Assembly (NCBI GenBank): GCA_023410975.1
Contig: JAEYPG010000528.1
Location: forward strand, 1 to 8,792
DNA length: 8,792 nt
Direction of reading: 5' to 3'
Source: Pseudomonadota bacterium
GTDB taxonomy: Bacteria; Pseudomonadota; Gammaproteobacteria; Burkholderiales; Burkholderiaceae_C
The translations under genes and the position numbers were made by a program. The notes beneath the pieces were generated by a model. The model had not been told where the DNA came from, made no database searches, and was given only the letters and a program-made list of their open reading frames with translations. Below, one piece after another: positions 1-7,085 of the stretch. The stretch's first letter is position 1. Every line of letters begins with the position of its first letter.

Positions 1-785
<785 letters not shown>

Positions 786-835
786 ACGACGTGCCGCGCC
801 GGCACGGCGCGCAAGAAAACCCTGGAGCCTGCTCA
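786..835 (+). other. Intergenic spacer with two alternative small hairpins
   Basis: The 50 bases between the first SDR and the flavin oxidoreductase gene contain four adjacent 5-base blocks at 791-810: GTGCC, GCGCC, GGCAC, GGCGC. Block 1 is the reverse complement of block 3, and block 2 of block 4, so either of two 5-bp stems with a 5-base loop can form, but not both in full. No U-tract follows, so this is not a standard terminator. In such GC-rich DNA it could be chance. Confidence 0.4.
824..827 (+). promoter_or_regulatory. Ribosome binding site of the OYE gene
   Basis: GGAG lies 8 bases before the ATG at 836. It selects this ATG over the much longer open frame, which runs back into the preceding SDR gene in another frame. 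Confidence 0.75.
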
Positions 836-1906
836 ATGTCGCTACACCTCCTGCAGCCGCTGGTCCTGGGCGAGCTTCGCCTGGCCAACCGCATCGTGAT
901 GGCCCCGATGACACGCAACCGCGCCGATCCCGACGGCACGCCGGGGCCGCTGATGGCGCAGCACTACGCGCAGCGTGCCGAGGCCGGGCTCATCGTGGCC
1001 GAGGGCACTTGGCCCAGTGTCGCGGGACAGGCCTACTGCCGGCAGCCGGGCATCGAGACTGCGGCCCACATCGGCGGCTGGAGGCGCGTGACGGATGCCG
1101 TGCATGCCCGCGGCGGCCTGATCGTGCTGCAGATCATGCACGGCGGGCGCATCGGCAGCCGCCACATCAAGCCCGCGGGCACCCCGACCGTCGCACCCTC
1201 GGCGCTGCGCGCGGCCGGCGAGGTGTGGACCGACGCAGCCGGCATGCAACCCTTCGACGAGCCGCGTGCGCTGACCACGCAGGAGGTCCGGGCCGTGGTG
1301 CGCGAGCATGCGCAGGCGGCGATCAACGCCCGCGAGGCGGGTTTTGACGGCGTGGAGCTGCACGGCACCAGCGGCTACCTGCCGATGCAGTTCCTCAGCA
1401 GCGGCAGCAACCGGCGCGAGGACGAGTACGGCGGCACGGTGGCGCGCCGCGCGCGTTTTGCCTTCGAGTGCCTGCAGGCCATGGCCGAGGCGATCGGACC
1501 GGGGCGCGTGGGCCTGCGGCTGCGCCCGGGCAACACCTACAACGACATCCGCGACGACGATCCGGCCGCGTCGCATGCCGAGCTGATGCGCCAGGCGGCA
1601 ACGCTGGGCCTGGCCTACCTGCACGTGATGCGTGCGCCGGAGAGCGGCATCGATGCCTTCGCGCTGGCACGCGGGCATTTCGGCAGCCGTCTCATCCTCA
1701 ACGACGGCTTCGACCCGGGCGGCGCGGAGGAGGCGCTGGCGCGGCACGAGACGGCGGCGGTCTCCTTCGCGCGCCACTTCATCGCCAATCCGGACCTGGT
1801 GCAGCGCGTGCGCGACGGGCTGCCGCTGGCGGCCTTCGACCGCCGCACCCTCTACACGCCGGGCCCTGCCGGCTACACCGACTACCCGGCCTGGTCGCCG
1901 GCGTGA
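836..1906 (+). CDS. Old Yellow Enzyme family NADH:flavin oxidoreductase (ene-reductase-like)
   Basis: 356-residue single-domain FMN TIM barrel, the usual length for classical OYEs (NemA/PETNR type). Family members reduce activated C=C bonds of enones with NAD(P)H; some members act in the oxidative direction on ketosteroids. Visible landmarks are the N-terminal ANRIVMAPMTR (17-27, with the classical Thr at 26), LQIMHGGR (98-105, FMN-contacting Gln at 99), VELHGTSGYLPMQF (173-186), the YGG motif (198-200), FARHFIANPDL (311-321, FMN phosphate region) and the C-terminal GYTDYPA segment (346-352). Two active-site positions are unusual. The second residue of the His-x-x-His/Asn pair that binds the substrate carbonyl is Ser (H176, S179), and the Trp of the QLWHTGR motif is Met (M101). 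The proton-donor Tyr is kept (Y181). The start is set by GGAG at 824-827 and by homology at the N-terminus. Next to an aromatic-ring dioxygenase and beta-oxidation genes, it may hydrogenate or desaturate a ring ketone or a meta-cleavage product; that role is inference. Confidence 0.94.
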   Translation: MSLHLLQPLVLGELRLANRIVMAPMTRNRADPDGTPGPLMAQHYAQRAEAGLIVAEGTWPSVAGQAYCRQPGIETAAHIGGWRRVTDAVHARGGLIVLQIMHGGRIGSRHIKPAGTPTVAPSALRAAGEVWTDAAGMQPFDEPRALTTQEVRAVVREHAQAAINAREAGFDGVELHGTSGYLPMQFLSSGSNRREDEYGGTVARRARFAFECLQAMAEAIGPGRVGLRLRPGNTYNDIRDDDPAASHAELMRQAATLGLAYLHVMRAPESGIDAFALARGHFGSRLILNDGFDPGGAEEALARHETAAVSFARHFIANPDLVQRVRDGLPLAAFDRRTLYTPGPAGYTDYPAWSPA

Positions 1907-2051
1907 GTGCGCCGAGGGCAGCGCCGGCCGGGCCTCGCGCAAGGAGCGCCGGCGGCCGTAGTCCCCTCGGACGATGACGCTGCCGGGCCGGCTTTCAAGA
2001 ATGGATCCATCCCCGGCCCCCGGGCCGCAACCCCTGGACGAGATACCCACC
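1907..2051 (+). other. 145-base intergenic region rich in inverted repeats
   Basis: This is the largest gap in the window. An imperfect two-tier hairpin spans 1912-1970: outer arms CCGAGGG (1912-1918) and CCCTCGG (1964-1970), inner arms CGCCGGC (1922-1928) and GCCGGCG (1948-1954). It is followed by three further palindromes: GCCGG-G-CCGGC (1982-1992), ATGGATCCAT (2001-2010) and CGGCCC-CC-GGGCCG (2014-2027). No U-tract and no convincing -35/-10 pair are visible. The dioxygenase frame is open upstream, with in-frame ATGs at 1974 and 2001, but the protein family begins at the ATG at 2052. The region could hold a leader structure, a repressor site or an internal promoter. None of these can be shown from sequence alone. 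Confidence 0.5.
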
Positions 2052-2975
2052 ATGAGCCTCATCAGTGCGCTGGCCTACGTCGTGACCGAAACCACCGACC
2101 TCGCGCGTTGGAAGACCTATGCCGAGGGCGTGCTCGGCATGATGACCGCACCGGCCCCGGACGGCGGCCTGCACGTCAAGATGGACGAGCGGCAGTTCCG
2201 CTTCCTGGTCCAGCCGGGCGCGCGCGACCGCTACGTGGCCTCGGGCTGGGAGACCCGCACGCAGGCGGACTTCGATGCCGTGGTTGCAGCGCTGCGCGCG
2301 GCCGGCGTGGCCGTGGAGCTCGATGACGGCGTCCTGGCGCGTGGCCGTTGCGCCCGGCAGCTTGCTGCCTTCGCCGATCCGTCGGGCAACCGGCACGAGC
2401 TGGTGTGGGGCTTCAAGTCCGAGTTCATCCGCTTCGCCTCGCCGGCGGGCGTGCCGCGCTTCGTCACCGGCGACATCGGCATGGGCCACACGGTGCTGCC
2501 CGCCCCCAACTTCGAGGCCACGGTGCGCTTCTTCCGCGAGGTGCTGGGCTTCGGGCTGTCGGACATCTACAACTTCGAGCCGCCCGGTGCCACGGGCGTG
2601 GTGCTGCCCATCCACTTCCTGCATTGCGGCAACGGCCGCCACCACAGCCTGGCGCTGGCGGGCTTCCCGGCCGACAGCGGCTGCGTGCACGTGATGGTGG
2701 AGGTGGATGACGTGGCCGAGGTGGGCCGGGCCATCGACCGCATGCAGGCGCACCAGGCGCTGCAGACGGCCACGCTGGGCCAGCACACCAACGACCGGAT
2801 GATCTCCTTCTACATGCGCACGCCTTCGGGCTTCGACGTCGAGTTCGGCTGTGGCGGCGCCGTCATCGACTGGGCCGAGCACGTCGTGCACGAGTTCACC
2901 CGGGTCAGCCTGTGGGGCCACGATTTCAGCGTGTCCCAGAAGGCGCTGCTCGACGAGCCTGCGGCACAGGCCTGA
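2052..2975 (+). CDS. Type I extradiol ring-cleavage dioxygenase, HsaC/BphC-like (VOC fold)
   Basis: 307-residue two-domain vicinal-oxygen-chelate protein of the 2,3-dihydroxybiphenyl / 3,4-DHSA dioxygenase family. It should open a catechol ring next to the two hydroxyls (meta-cleavage) using Fe(II) and O2 in the cytoplasm. The C-terminal catalytic domain (about 140-295) has all key residues: metal ligands H146 (GMGHTV), H213 (VHVMVEV) and E264 (VEFG), plus active-site H198 (GRHHSL), H245 (GQHTND) and Y254 (SFY). The stretch 245-264 fits the extradiol dioxygenase signature. The N-terminal domain (1-135) is the usual metal-free half. The ending (FGCGG...VSLWGHDF) closely resembles the mycobacterial steroid enzyme HsaC as I remember it, more than biphenyl BphC. 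The ATG at 2052 is chosen because family members begin with a similar MSI-SLGY stretch; its ribosome site (GAG, 2040-2042) is weak, and upstream in-frame ATGs at 1974 and 2001 would add a non-family leader. No meta-cleavage hydrolase gene lies in the window. The exact catechol substrate is unproven. Confidence 0.94.
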   Translation: MSLISALAYVVTETTDLARWKTYAEGVLGMMTAPAPDGGLHVKMDERQFRFLVQPGARDRYVASGWETRTQADFDAVVAALRAAGVAVELDDGVLARGRCARQLAAFADPSGNRHELVWGFKSEFIRFASPAGVPRFVTGDIGMGHTVLPAPNFEATVRFFREVLGFGLSDIYNFEPPGATGVVLPIHFLHCGNGRHHSLALAGFPADSGCVHVMVEVDDVAEVGRAIDRMQAHQALQTATLGQHTNDRMISFYMRTPSGFDVEFGCGGAVIDWAEHVVHEFTRVSLWGHDFSVSQKALLDEPAAQA

Positions 2976-3039
2976 GCACGGCCGCCGCGGCGTGCCCGCC
3001 GGGCGCGCCCTGCACCAACCACCAGGAAGGACACATCAC
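2976..3039 (+). other. 64-base spacer with hairpin directly after the dioxygenase stop
   Basis: GCACG (2976-2980) pairs with CGTGC (2991-2995). With one bulged G (2981), the stem extends by two C-G pairs (2982-2983 with 2989-2990), closing a 5-base loop. The hairpin begins at the base after the stop codon. No U-tract follows, so it may affect mRNA decay or be fortuitous. The 3' end of the spacer holds the strong ribosome site of the next gene. Confidence 0.35.
3024..3031 (+). promoter_or_regulatory. Strong ribosome binding site of the MFE-2-type SDR gene
   Basis: AGGAAGGA lies 8 bases before the ATG at 3040. It fixes that start within a much longer open frame. Confidence 0.8.
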
Positions 3040-3915
3040 ATGGGGATCTGCGACGGGCGTACCGTCATCATCACCGGCGCCGGCGGCGGCCTGGGCCGCG
3101 CGTATGCGCTGGCCTTTGCCGCCGAGGGCGCCAACGTCGTGGTCAACGACATCCGCGAGGACGGCGTGCGCGCCGTGGCCGACGAAGTGCGCCGCGCCGG
3201 AGGCCGCGCGCTGGCCAACACGGGCGACATCACCACCATGGCCGGCGCGCAGCGCATCGCCGATGCCGCGCTGACCGAGTTCGGCGACGTGCAGGTACTG
3301 GTCAACAACGCCGGCGTGCTGCGCGACCGCATGTTCCTCAGCCTTTCCGAGGACGACTGGGACACGGTGATGCGGGTGCACCTCAAGGGCCACTTCTGCC
3401 TGGCCAGCGTGCTGGGCCGTCGCTGGCGCGACCAGAAGAAAGCGGGCCAGCCCGTGGACGCCCGCATCATCAACACCAGCTCCGGCGCGGGCCTGCAGGG
3501 CTCCATCGGCCAGAGCAACTACAGCGCGGCCAAGGCTGGCGTGGCGGGCTTGACCCTGGTGCAGGCCGCGGAGCTGGCCCGCTACGGCGTCACCGTCAAC
3601 TGCCTGGCGCCCGCGGCGCGCACGGCCATGACCGAGAGCGCCATGCCGGACATGGTGAAGAAGCCCGAGACCGGTTTCGACGCCTGGGACCCGATGAACG
3701 TGGCCGGCATCGTCGTGTGGCTGGGCAGCGCGCAGTCCGCCCACGTCACGGGCCGCTGCTTCGAGGCCAAGGGGGGCGAGCTCTCGGTGGCCGACGGCTG
3801 GCGTACCGGCCGCATCATCGACAAGGGCGCGCGCTGGCAGCCCGCGGAGCTGGGGCCGGTGGTGGATCGGCTCATTGCCGAAAGCGTGCCGCCGCAGCGC
3901 GTGTACGGCAGCTGA
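3040..3915 (+). CDS. SDR of the MFE-2/HSD17B4 type, probable (3R)-hydroxyacyl-CoA dehydrogenase
   Basis: 291-residue short-chain dehydrogenase. The NAD site is TGAGGGLG (12-19) with D37 after beta-2, the NNAG motif is at 89-92, and the catalytic residues are S148 and Y161/K165 (YSAAK). It is about 40 residues longer than a standard SDR. The tail (about 245-291, including the DKGARWQPAELGPVV stretch) is the kind seen in dehydrogenase domains of peroxisomal MFE-2 and in actinobacterial steroid-cluster SDRs such as Rv3548c. Those relatives oxidise (R)-3-hydroxyacyl-CoA to 3-ketoacyl-CoA. With the MaoC hydratase (7086-7547), which should make the R isomer, and the thiolase (7559-8764), it would complete an MFE-2-like beta-oxidation round from separate proteins; this assignment is inference. 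The AGGAAGGA ribosome site sets the start. The gap to the next gene is only 10 bases, and the stop is part of that gene's ribosome site, suggesting translational coupling. Confidence 0.93.
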   Translation: MGICDGRTVIITGAGGGLGRAYALAFAAEGANVVVNDIREDGVRAVADEVRRAGGRALANTGDITTMAGAQRIADAALTEFGDVQVLVNNAGVLRDRMFLSLSEDDWDTVMRVHLKGHFCLASVLGRRWRDQKKAGQPVDARIINTSSGAGLQGSIGQSNYSAAKAGVAGLTLVQAAELARYGVTVNCLAPAARTAMTESAMPDMVKKPETGFDAWDPMNVAGIVVWLGSAQSAHVTGRCFEAKGGELSVADGWRTGRIIDKGARWQPAELGPVVDRLIAESVPPQRVYGS

Positions 3916-3917
3916 GG
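3914..3917 (+). promoter_or_regulatory. Ribosome binding site overlapping the upstream stop codon
   Basis: GAGG overlaps the TGA stop of the SDR gene (3913-3915) and lies 8 bases before the ATG at 3926. It selects 3926 over the out-of-frame ATG at 3918 and indicates coupled translation. Confidence 0.7.
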
Positions 3918-3925
3918 ATGCCGGC

Positions 3926-5032
3926 ATGGACCTGGCATTGAGCGAAGACCAGCGGCTGATCGCCGAGGCCGCGGCCGACTTCCTGGCCGAGGCCTGCGAC
4001 TCGGCCGCCATACGGCGCGCTGCCGCCAGCGAGGACGGCTTCGACCGCGCGCTGTGGCAACGCATCACCGAACAGGGCTGGTGCGGCGTGCAAGCGCCGG
4101 CCGAGGACGACGGGCTCGGCCTGGGATGGGTCGGCCTGGCGCTGCTGCAGGAGCAGCTGGGCCGGCGCCTGGCCTGCGTGCCGTTCTTCGACAGCGTCGT
4201 GCTGTCCGCGGCGCTGCTGCGCGGGCTGGCGGACGCGGGACGGCCGCTGCTGGCCGAGGTGGAGCGCGGCAGCAAGGTGGTTGCCTGCGCGCCGGATGCG
4301 GGAGCGGCACGTGCGCAGGCCGACGGCAGCGGCTGGCGCGTGGAGGGCGCGTGGGCAAGCGTGGGCTCGGCCGCCTGGGCCGACACGCTGCTGCTGGCCG
4401 CCATGGACCCGACCGGCGCCCCAGTGCTGCTGGCCGTGGACAGCGCCAGCCCGGCGCTGCGCATCGAGCCGCTGCGCACCGTGGACACCACGCGGCGCAG
4501 CGCGCGTGTGCAGGTGCAAGGCATCGTGTTGCCGGCCCAGGCCTGCCTGGGCCGCGGCGGCACGCTGGCTGCGGCACTGCTGCGCGCGCGCGACCTGGGC
4601 GCCATCGGGCTCGCGGCCGAGCAACTGGGCACGGCTCAGCAGTGCCTGGAGCTCAGCGTCGCCTACACCGCGCAGCGGGCGCAGTTCGGCCAGCCGGTGG
4701 CCCGCTTCCAGGCTGTGAAGCACCGCTGCGCCCAGATGCTGGTGGCCATCGAGAGCGCCCGCTCGGCGGTCTATGGCGCGGCTGCCGTGGCCGACCTGCA
4801 CCCTGACGCCGTGACGCTGGCCTTCCACGCCGCGCAGGCGCGCTGCGAAGCCACCGAGGCCGCGCAGTTCTGCGCCCAGGAGGCGATCCAGCTGCATGGC
4901 GGCGTGGGCTACACCTGGGAATACGACCCGCAGCTGTACTTCAAGCGCGCTCAAGCCGACAGCCAGCGGCTGCAGCCGCTGTCATGGTGGCGCGAGCGCG
5001 TCGCCGCCCAACTTCTGGAGCGCGCCCCGTGA
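3926..5032 (+). CDS. Acyl-CoA dehydrogenase-like subunit lacking the catalytic glutamate
   Basis: 368-residue acyl-CoA dehydrogenase fold: N-terminal helical domain (1-115, with LSEDQRLI at 5-12), a degenerate middle beta domain (about 116-210), and a C-terminal helical domain with RAQFGQPVARFQAVKH (251-266) and QLHGGVGYTWEYD (322-334), both typical FAD/dimer-contact segments. By eye, the catalytic base is absent from both known positions. At the helix-G position used by isovaleryl-CoA dehydrogenase-type enzymes there is Arg (R222, in LLRARD), and the C-terminal position used by medium-chain enzymes (YEGT) is not recognisable. The middle domain also lacks the usual SEPxAGSD FAD/substrate motif. 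This is the pattern of the non-catalytic partner in the alpha2beta2 FadE/ChsE complexes of steroid degraders. The next acyl-CoA dehydrogenase gene overlaps it by 4 bases, so a heteromeric complex is the natural reading. A degenerate free-standing enzyme is less likely. Confidence 0.9.
   Translation: MDLALSEDQRLIAEAAADFLAEACDSAAIRRAAASEDGFDRALWQRITEQGWCGVQAPAEDDGLGLGWVGLALLQEQLGRRLACVPFFDSVVLSAALLRGLADAGRPLLAEVERGSKVVACAPDAGAARAQADGSGWRVEGAWASVGSAAWADTLLLAAMDPTGAPVLLAVDSASPALRIEPLRTVDTTRRSARVQVQGIVLPAQACLGRGGTLAAALLRARDLGAIGLAAEQLGTAQQCLELSVAYTAQRAQFGQPVARFQAVKHRCAQMLVAIESARSAVYGAAAVADLHPDAVTLAFHAAQARCEATEAAQFCAQEAIQLHGGVGYTWEYDPQLYFKRAQADSQRLQPLSWWRERVAAQLLERAP
5017..5020 (+). promoter_or_regulatory. 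Ribosome binding site deciding the GTG start of the second dehydrogenase
   Basis: GGAG lies 8 bases before GTG 5029-5031. It favours this GTG over the in-frame ATG at 4984, which is deeper inside the upstream gene. Confidence 0.65.
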
Positions 5033-6198
5033 ACCTGATCGAGACCGATGACGAGCGAGCCTTCCGTGCCGATGTCCAGGGCTGGATGCGCTCGCACCTG
5101 AAAGGCGATTTCGAGCCGCTGCGCGGCTGCCACGGCCCCGGTGCGCCGGGATTCGACGTGGCGCTGGCCAAGCGCTGGGAGCAGGCCCTGGCGAAGGCCG
5201 GGTGGGTCGGCATCGGCTGGCCGCGCGATGCCGGCGGCGCGGCGATGCCGCTGGCGCAGCAGATGATCTTCCATGAGGAGTACGTGCGTGGCGGCGGCCC
5301 GGGGCGGCTGGGCCACATCGGCGAACAGCTGCTCGCCCCCACGCTCATCGCCTACGGCACCCCGGAGCAGAAGGCCCGCTTCCTGCCGGGCATCCGCGAC
5401 GGCACGAGCTACTGGGCCCAGGGCTACTCGGAGCCGGGCGCCGGCTCCGATCTGGCCAACGTGCGCACCCGTGCGCGGCGCGATGCCGCCAGCGGCGACT
5501 GGGTCATCGACGGCCAGAAGGTCTGGACCTCTTGGGCCCATGAGAGCGACTGGATCTTCGTCCTGGCGCGCACCGAGCCCGGCTCCGAACGGCACCAGGG
5601 CCTGACGCTGCTGCTGGTGCCGCTGCACCAGGACGGGATCACGATCCGGCCCATCCGGCAGATGACGGGCAGCGCCGAGTTCAACGAGGTGTTCTTCGAC
5701 GGCGCCCGCACCGAGGGCTCGCTGCACCTGGGGCTGCCGGGCCAGGGCTGGAAGGTGGCGATGGCGCTGCTGGGCTTCGAGCGCGGCGTGTCCACGCTCG
5801 GACAACAGGCGCATTTCAGGCACGAGCTCGACCTCGTGATCGAGGCCGCCCGCGCCAACGGCGCGGCGCGCGATGCGCTGCTGCGCCAGCGCATCGCGCA
5901 GGCTGCGCTGGGCCTGGCCACGCTGCGCTTCCATGCCTTGCGGCTGCTGGGCGCGCAGGACGGTGCCCTGCCGGGCGCGGCCTATACCTCGAAGTACGCC
6001 TGGTCGAACTGGCGCCGCGACCTGGGCCGGCTGGCGATGGACGTGCTGGGCGCCGCGGGCGACGTGGTGGACGGCGACGCCACGCGGCAGCGCCTGCACC
6101 TGCTGTGGCTGGGCAGCCGCGCCGACACCATCTACGCCGGCACCAACGAGATCCAGCTCAACCAGATCGCCGAACGGGCGCTGGGCATGCCGCGCTGA
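5029..6198 (+). CDS. Acyl-CoA dehydrogenase, catalytic subunit (FadE/ChsE-like)
   Basis: 389-residue FAD-dependent acyl-CoA dehydrogenase that should introduce a 2,3-double bond into an acyl-CoA, passing electrons to electron-transfer flavoprotein. Visible features are the N-terminal helical domain (1-125), the FAD/substrate motif GYSEPGAGSDLA (132-143), WTSWAH (166-171) in the middle beta domain, and the C-terminal helical domain. The catalytic base is best assigned to E251 in GFERG on helix G, as in isovaleryl-CoA dehydrogenase and steroid FadE subunits. The C-terminal motif is YAGTNEIQ (369-376), with Ala where medium-chain enzymes carry the catalytic Glu, which supports that choice. The start is a GTG overlapping the previous stop as GTGA (4-base overlap), with GGAG at 5017-5020; an ATG at 4984 would add 15 residues. 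It probably pairs with the upstream non-catalytic subunit on a bulky acyl-CoA such as a steroid side chain or ring remnant; the substrate is inferred. A long hairpin follows directly after its stop. Confidence 0.95.
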   Translation: MNLIETDDERAFRADVQGWMRSHLKGDFEPLRGCHGPGAPGFDVALAKRWEQALAKAGWVGIGWPRDAGGAAMPLAQQMIFHEEYVRGGGPGRLGHIGEQLLAPTLIAYGTPEQKARFLPGIRDGTSYWAQGYSEPGAGSDLANVRTRARRDAASGDWVIDGQKVWTSWAHESDWIFVLARTEPGSERHQGLTLLLVPLHQDGITIRPIRQMTGSAEFNEVFFDGARTEGSLHLGLPGQGWKVAMALLGFERGVSTLGQQAHFRHELDLVIEAARANGAARDALLRQRIAQAALGLATLRFHALRLLGAQDGALPGAAYTSKYAWSNWRRDLGRLAMDVLGAAGDVVDGDATRQRLHLLWLGSRADTIYAGTNEIQLNQIAERALGMPR

Positions 6199-6240
6199 GG
6201 CGTCGCGGCGTCTCGTCCGTCGGGACGATGCCGCGGCGCC
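6199..6240 (+). other. Long RNA hairpin directly after the catalytic dehydrogenase gene
   Basis: Starting at the first base after the stop codon, 6199-6209 pairs with 6230-6240 (11 bp, one G-U). A 3/1 internal loop follows (6210-6212 against 6229), then a 6-bp stem TCGTCC (6213-6218) / GGACGA (6223-6228) closed by the tetraloop GTCG. There is no downstream U-tract and the next gene continues the operon at 6290, so this is not a standard intrinsic terminator. It could protect the upstream mRNA from 3' decay or lower expression of the downstream genes. Confidence 0.6.
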
Positions 6241-6278
6241 CGCCCCGCCACACGATGGGCGCATTCCCCGCACCCGAC

Positions 6279-6284
6279 AAGAGG
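6279..6284 (+). promoter_or_regulatory. Ribosome binding site of the IpdF-like SDR gene
   Basis: AAGAGG lies 5 bases before the ATG at 6290 and sets the start within a longer open frame. The rest of the 91-base gap (6199-6289), apart from the hairpin at 6199-6240, shows nothing recognisable. Confidence 0.65.
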
Positions 6285-6289
6285 TTCTG

Positions 6290-7081
6290 ATGGCAACGAT
6301 TCCCGCGCCTTCCTACGTGCCCCCGCACGGCCTGCTGGCCGGCAAGAGCGTCCTGGTCACCGCCGCGGCCGGCGCCGGCATCGGCTTCGCCGCCGCACGC
6401 CGCGCGGCCGAGGAGGGCGCCCGCGCGCTGCTGGTGAGCGACGTCCACGAGCGCCGCCTGGCCGAAGCGGTGGCCGAGCTGCGGCGCACGACGGGGCTGC
6501 AGGCGGTCCATGGCCTGCTCTGCGACGTCAGCCGGCAGGAGCAGGTGGACGCGCTGTTCGCCGAGGCCGCCGAGCGGCTGGGCGCGATCGACGTGCTCAT
6601 CAACAACGCCGGCCTGGGCACCTCGTGCCGCCTCGTGGACATGCCCGACGAGGAGTGGCAGCGCGTCGTGGACGTGACGCTGACCGGCACCTTCCGCATG
6701 ACGCGCGCGGCCCTGCGCGCCATGCAGCCGCACGGGCGCGGCGCCATCGTCAACAACGCCTCCGTGCTGGGCTGGCGTGCGCAGGCCGAGCAGGCGCACT
6801 ACGCCGCGGCCAAGGCCGGGGTGATGGCCCTCACGCGCTGCGCGGCGCTGGAGGCCGCCGAGTTCGGCGTGCGCGTCAATGCCGTGGCGCCCTCCATCGC
6901 GATCCACGCCTTCCTGAAGAAGTCGGCCAGCGAGGCGCTGCTCGACGAGCTGGCCTCGAAGGAGGCCTTCGGCCGCGCGGCCGAGCCCTGGGAGGTCGCC
7001 AACGTGATGGTCTTCCTCGCCAGCGACTATTCGAGCTACATGACCGGCGAGGTGGTCTCGGTCAGCTCGCAGCGGGCCTGA
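6290..7081 (+). CDS. SDR family oxidoreductase, IpdF-like
   Basis: 263-residue short-chain dehydrogenase with an N-terminal leader of about 18 residues. Its nucleotide site is unusual: TAAAGAGIG (24-32) instead of TGxxxGxG, one residue longer and with Ala for the first Gly. D51 follows beta-2, NNAG is at 105-108, and the catalytic residues are S158, Y171 and K175 (YAAAK). The segments NNASVLGWRAQ (155-165), KAGVMALTRC (175-184) and SDYSSYMTGEVVSVSS (245-260) resemble mycobacterial IpdF (Rv3559c) as I remember it. IpdF is an SDR of the steroid C/D-ring (HIP-CoA) pathway, proposed to act on a hydroxyl/keto group of the indane intermediate. Recognition is by eye, and a related hydroxyacyl-CoA dehydrogenase remains possible. 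AAGAGG 5 bases upstream supports the ATG. Only 4 bases separate its stop from the MaoC gene. Confidence 0.92.
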   Translation: MATIPAPSYVPPHGLLAGKSVLVTAAAGAGIGFAAARRAAEEGARALLVSDVHERRLAEAVAELRRTTGLQAVHGLLCDVSRQEQVDALFAEAAERLGAIDVLINNAGLGTSCRLVDMPDEEWQRVVDVTLTGTFRMTRAALRAMQPHGRGAIVNNASVLGWRAQAEQAHYAAAKAGVMALTRCAALEAAEFGVRVNAVAPSIAIHAFLKKSASEALLDELASKEAFGRAAEPWEVANVMVFLASDYSSYMTGEVVSVSSQRA

Positions 7082-7085
7082 GGCC

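Noticed and set aside
1974..2051. N-terminal extension of the dioxygenase from in-frame ATGs at 1974 or 2001
   Set aside because: The added residues are Pro-rich and unlike the family; homologues begin at the residue encoded by the ATG at 2052. The weak ribosome site at 2052 leaves slight doubt.
842..2062. 406-codon minus-strand open frame opposite the Old Yellow Enzyme gene
   Set aside because: Same shadow pattern; no family features and no plausible ribosome site considered together with a start.
2926..4632. 568-codon open frame on the minus strand, antisense to the MFE-2-type SDR and first acyl-CoA dehydrogenase genes
   Set aside because: It is low-complexity Ala/Arg/Ser/Pro-rich, shows no family motif, and lies opposite genes with complete catalytic motifs. 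Long antisense frames are expected when codon third positions are mostly G or C.
6199..6240. Intrinsic transcription terminator after the second acyl-CoA dehydrogenase
   Set aside because: The stem is strong but no run of T follows, and the same operon appears to continue 50 bases later, so it is listed as a hairpin only.
4951..6273. 440-codon minus-strand open frame opposite the second acyl-CoA dehydrogenase
   Set aside because: No recognisable domain, and composition typical of a shadow frame of a GC-rich gene.
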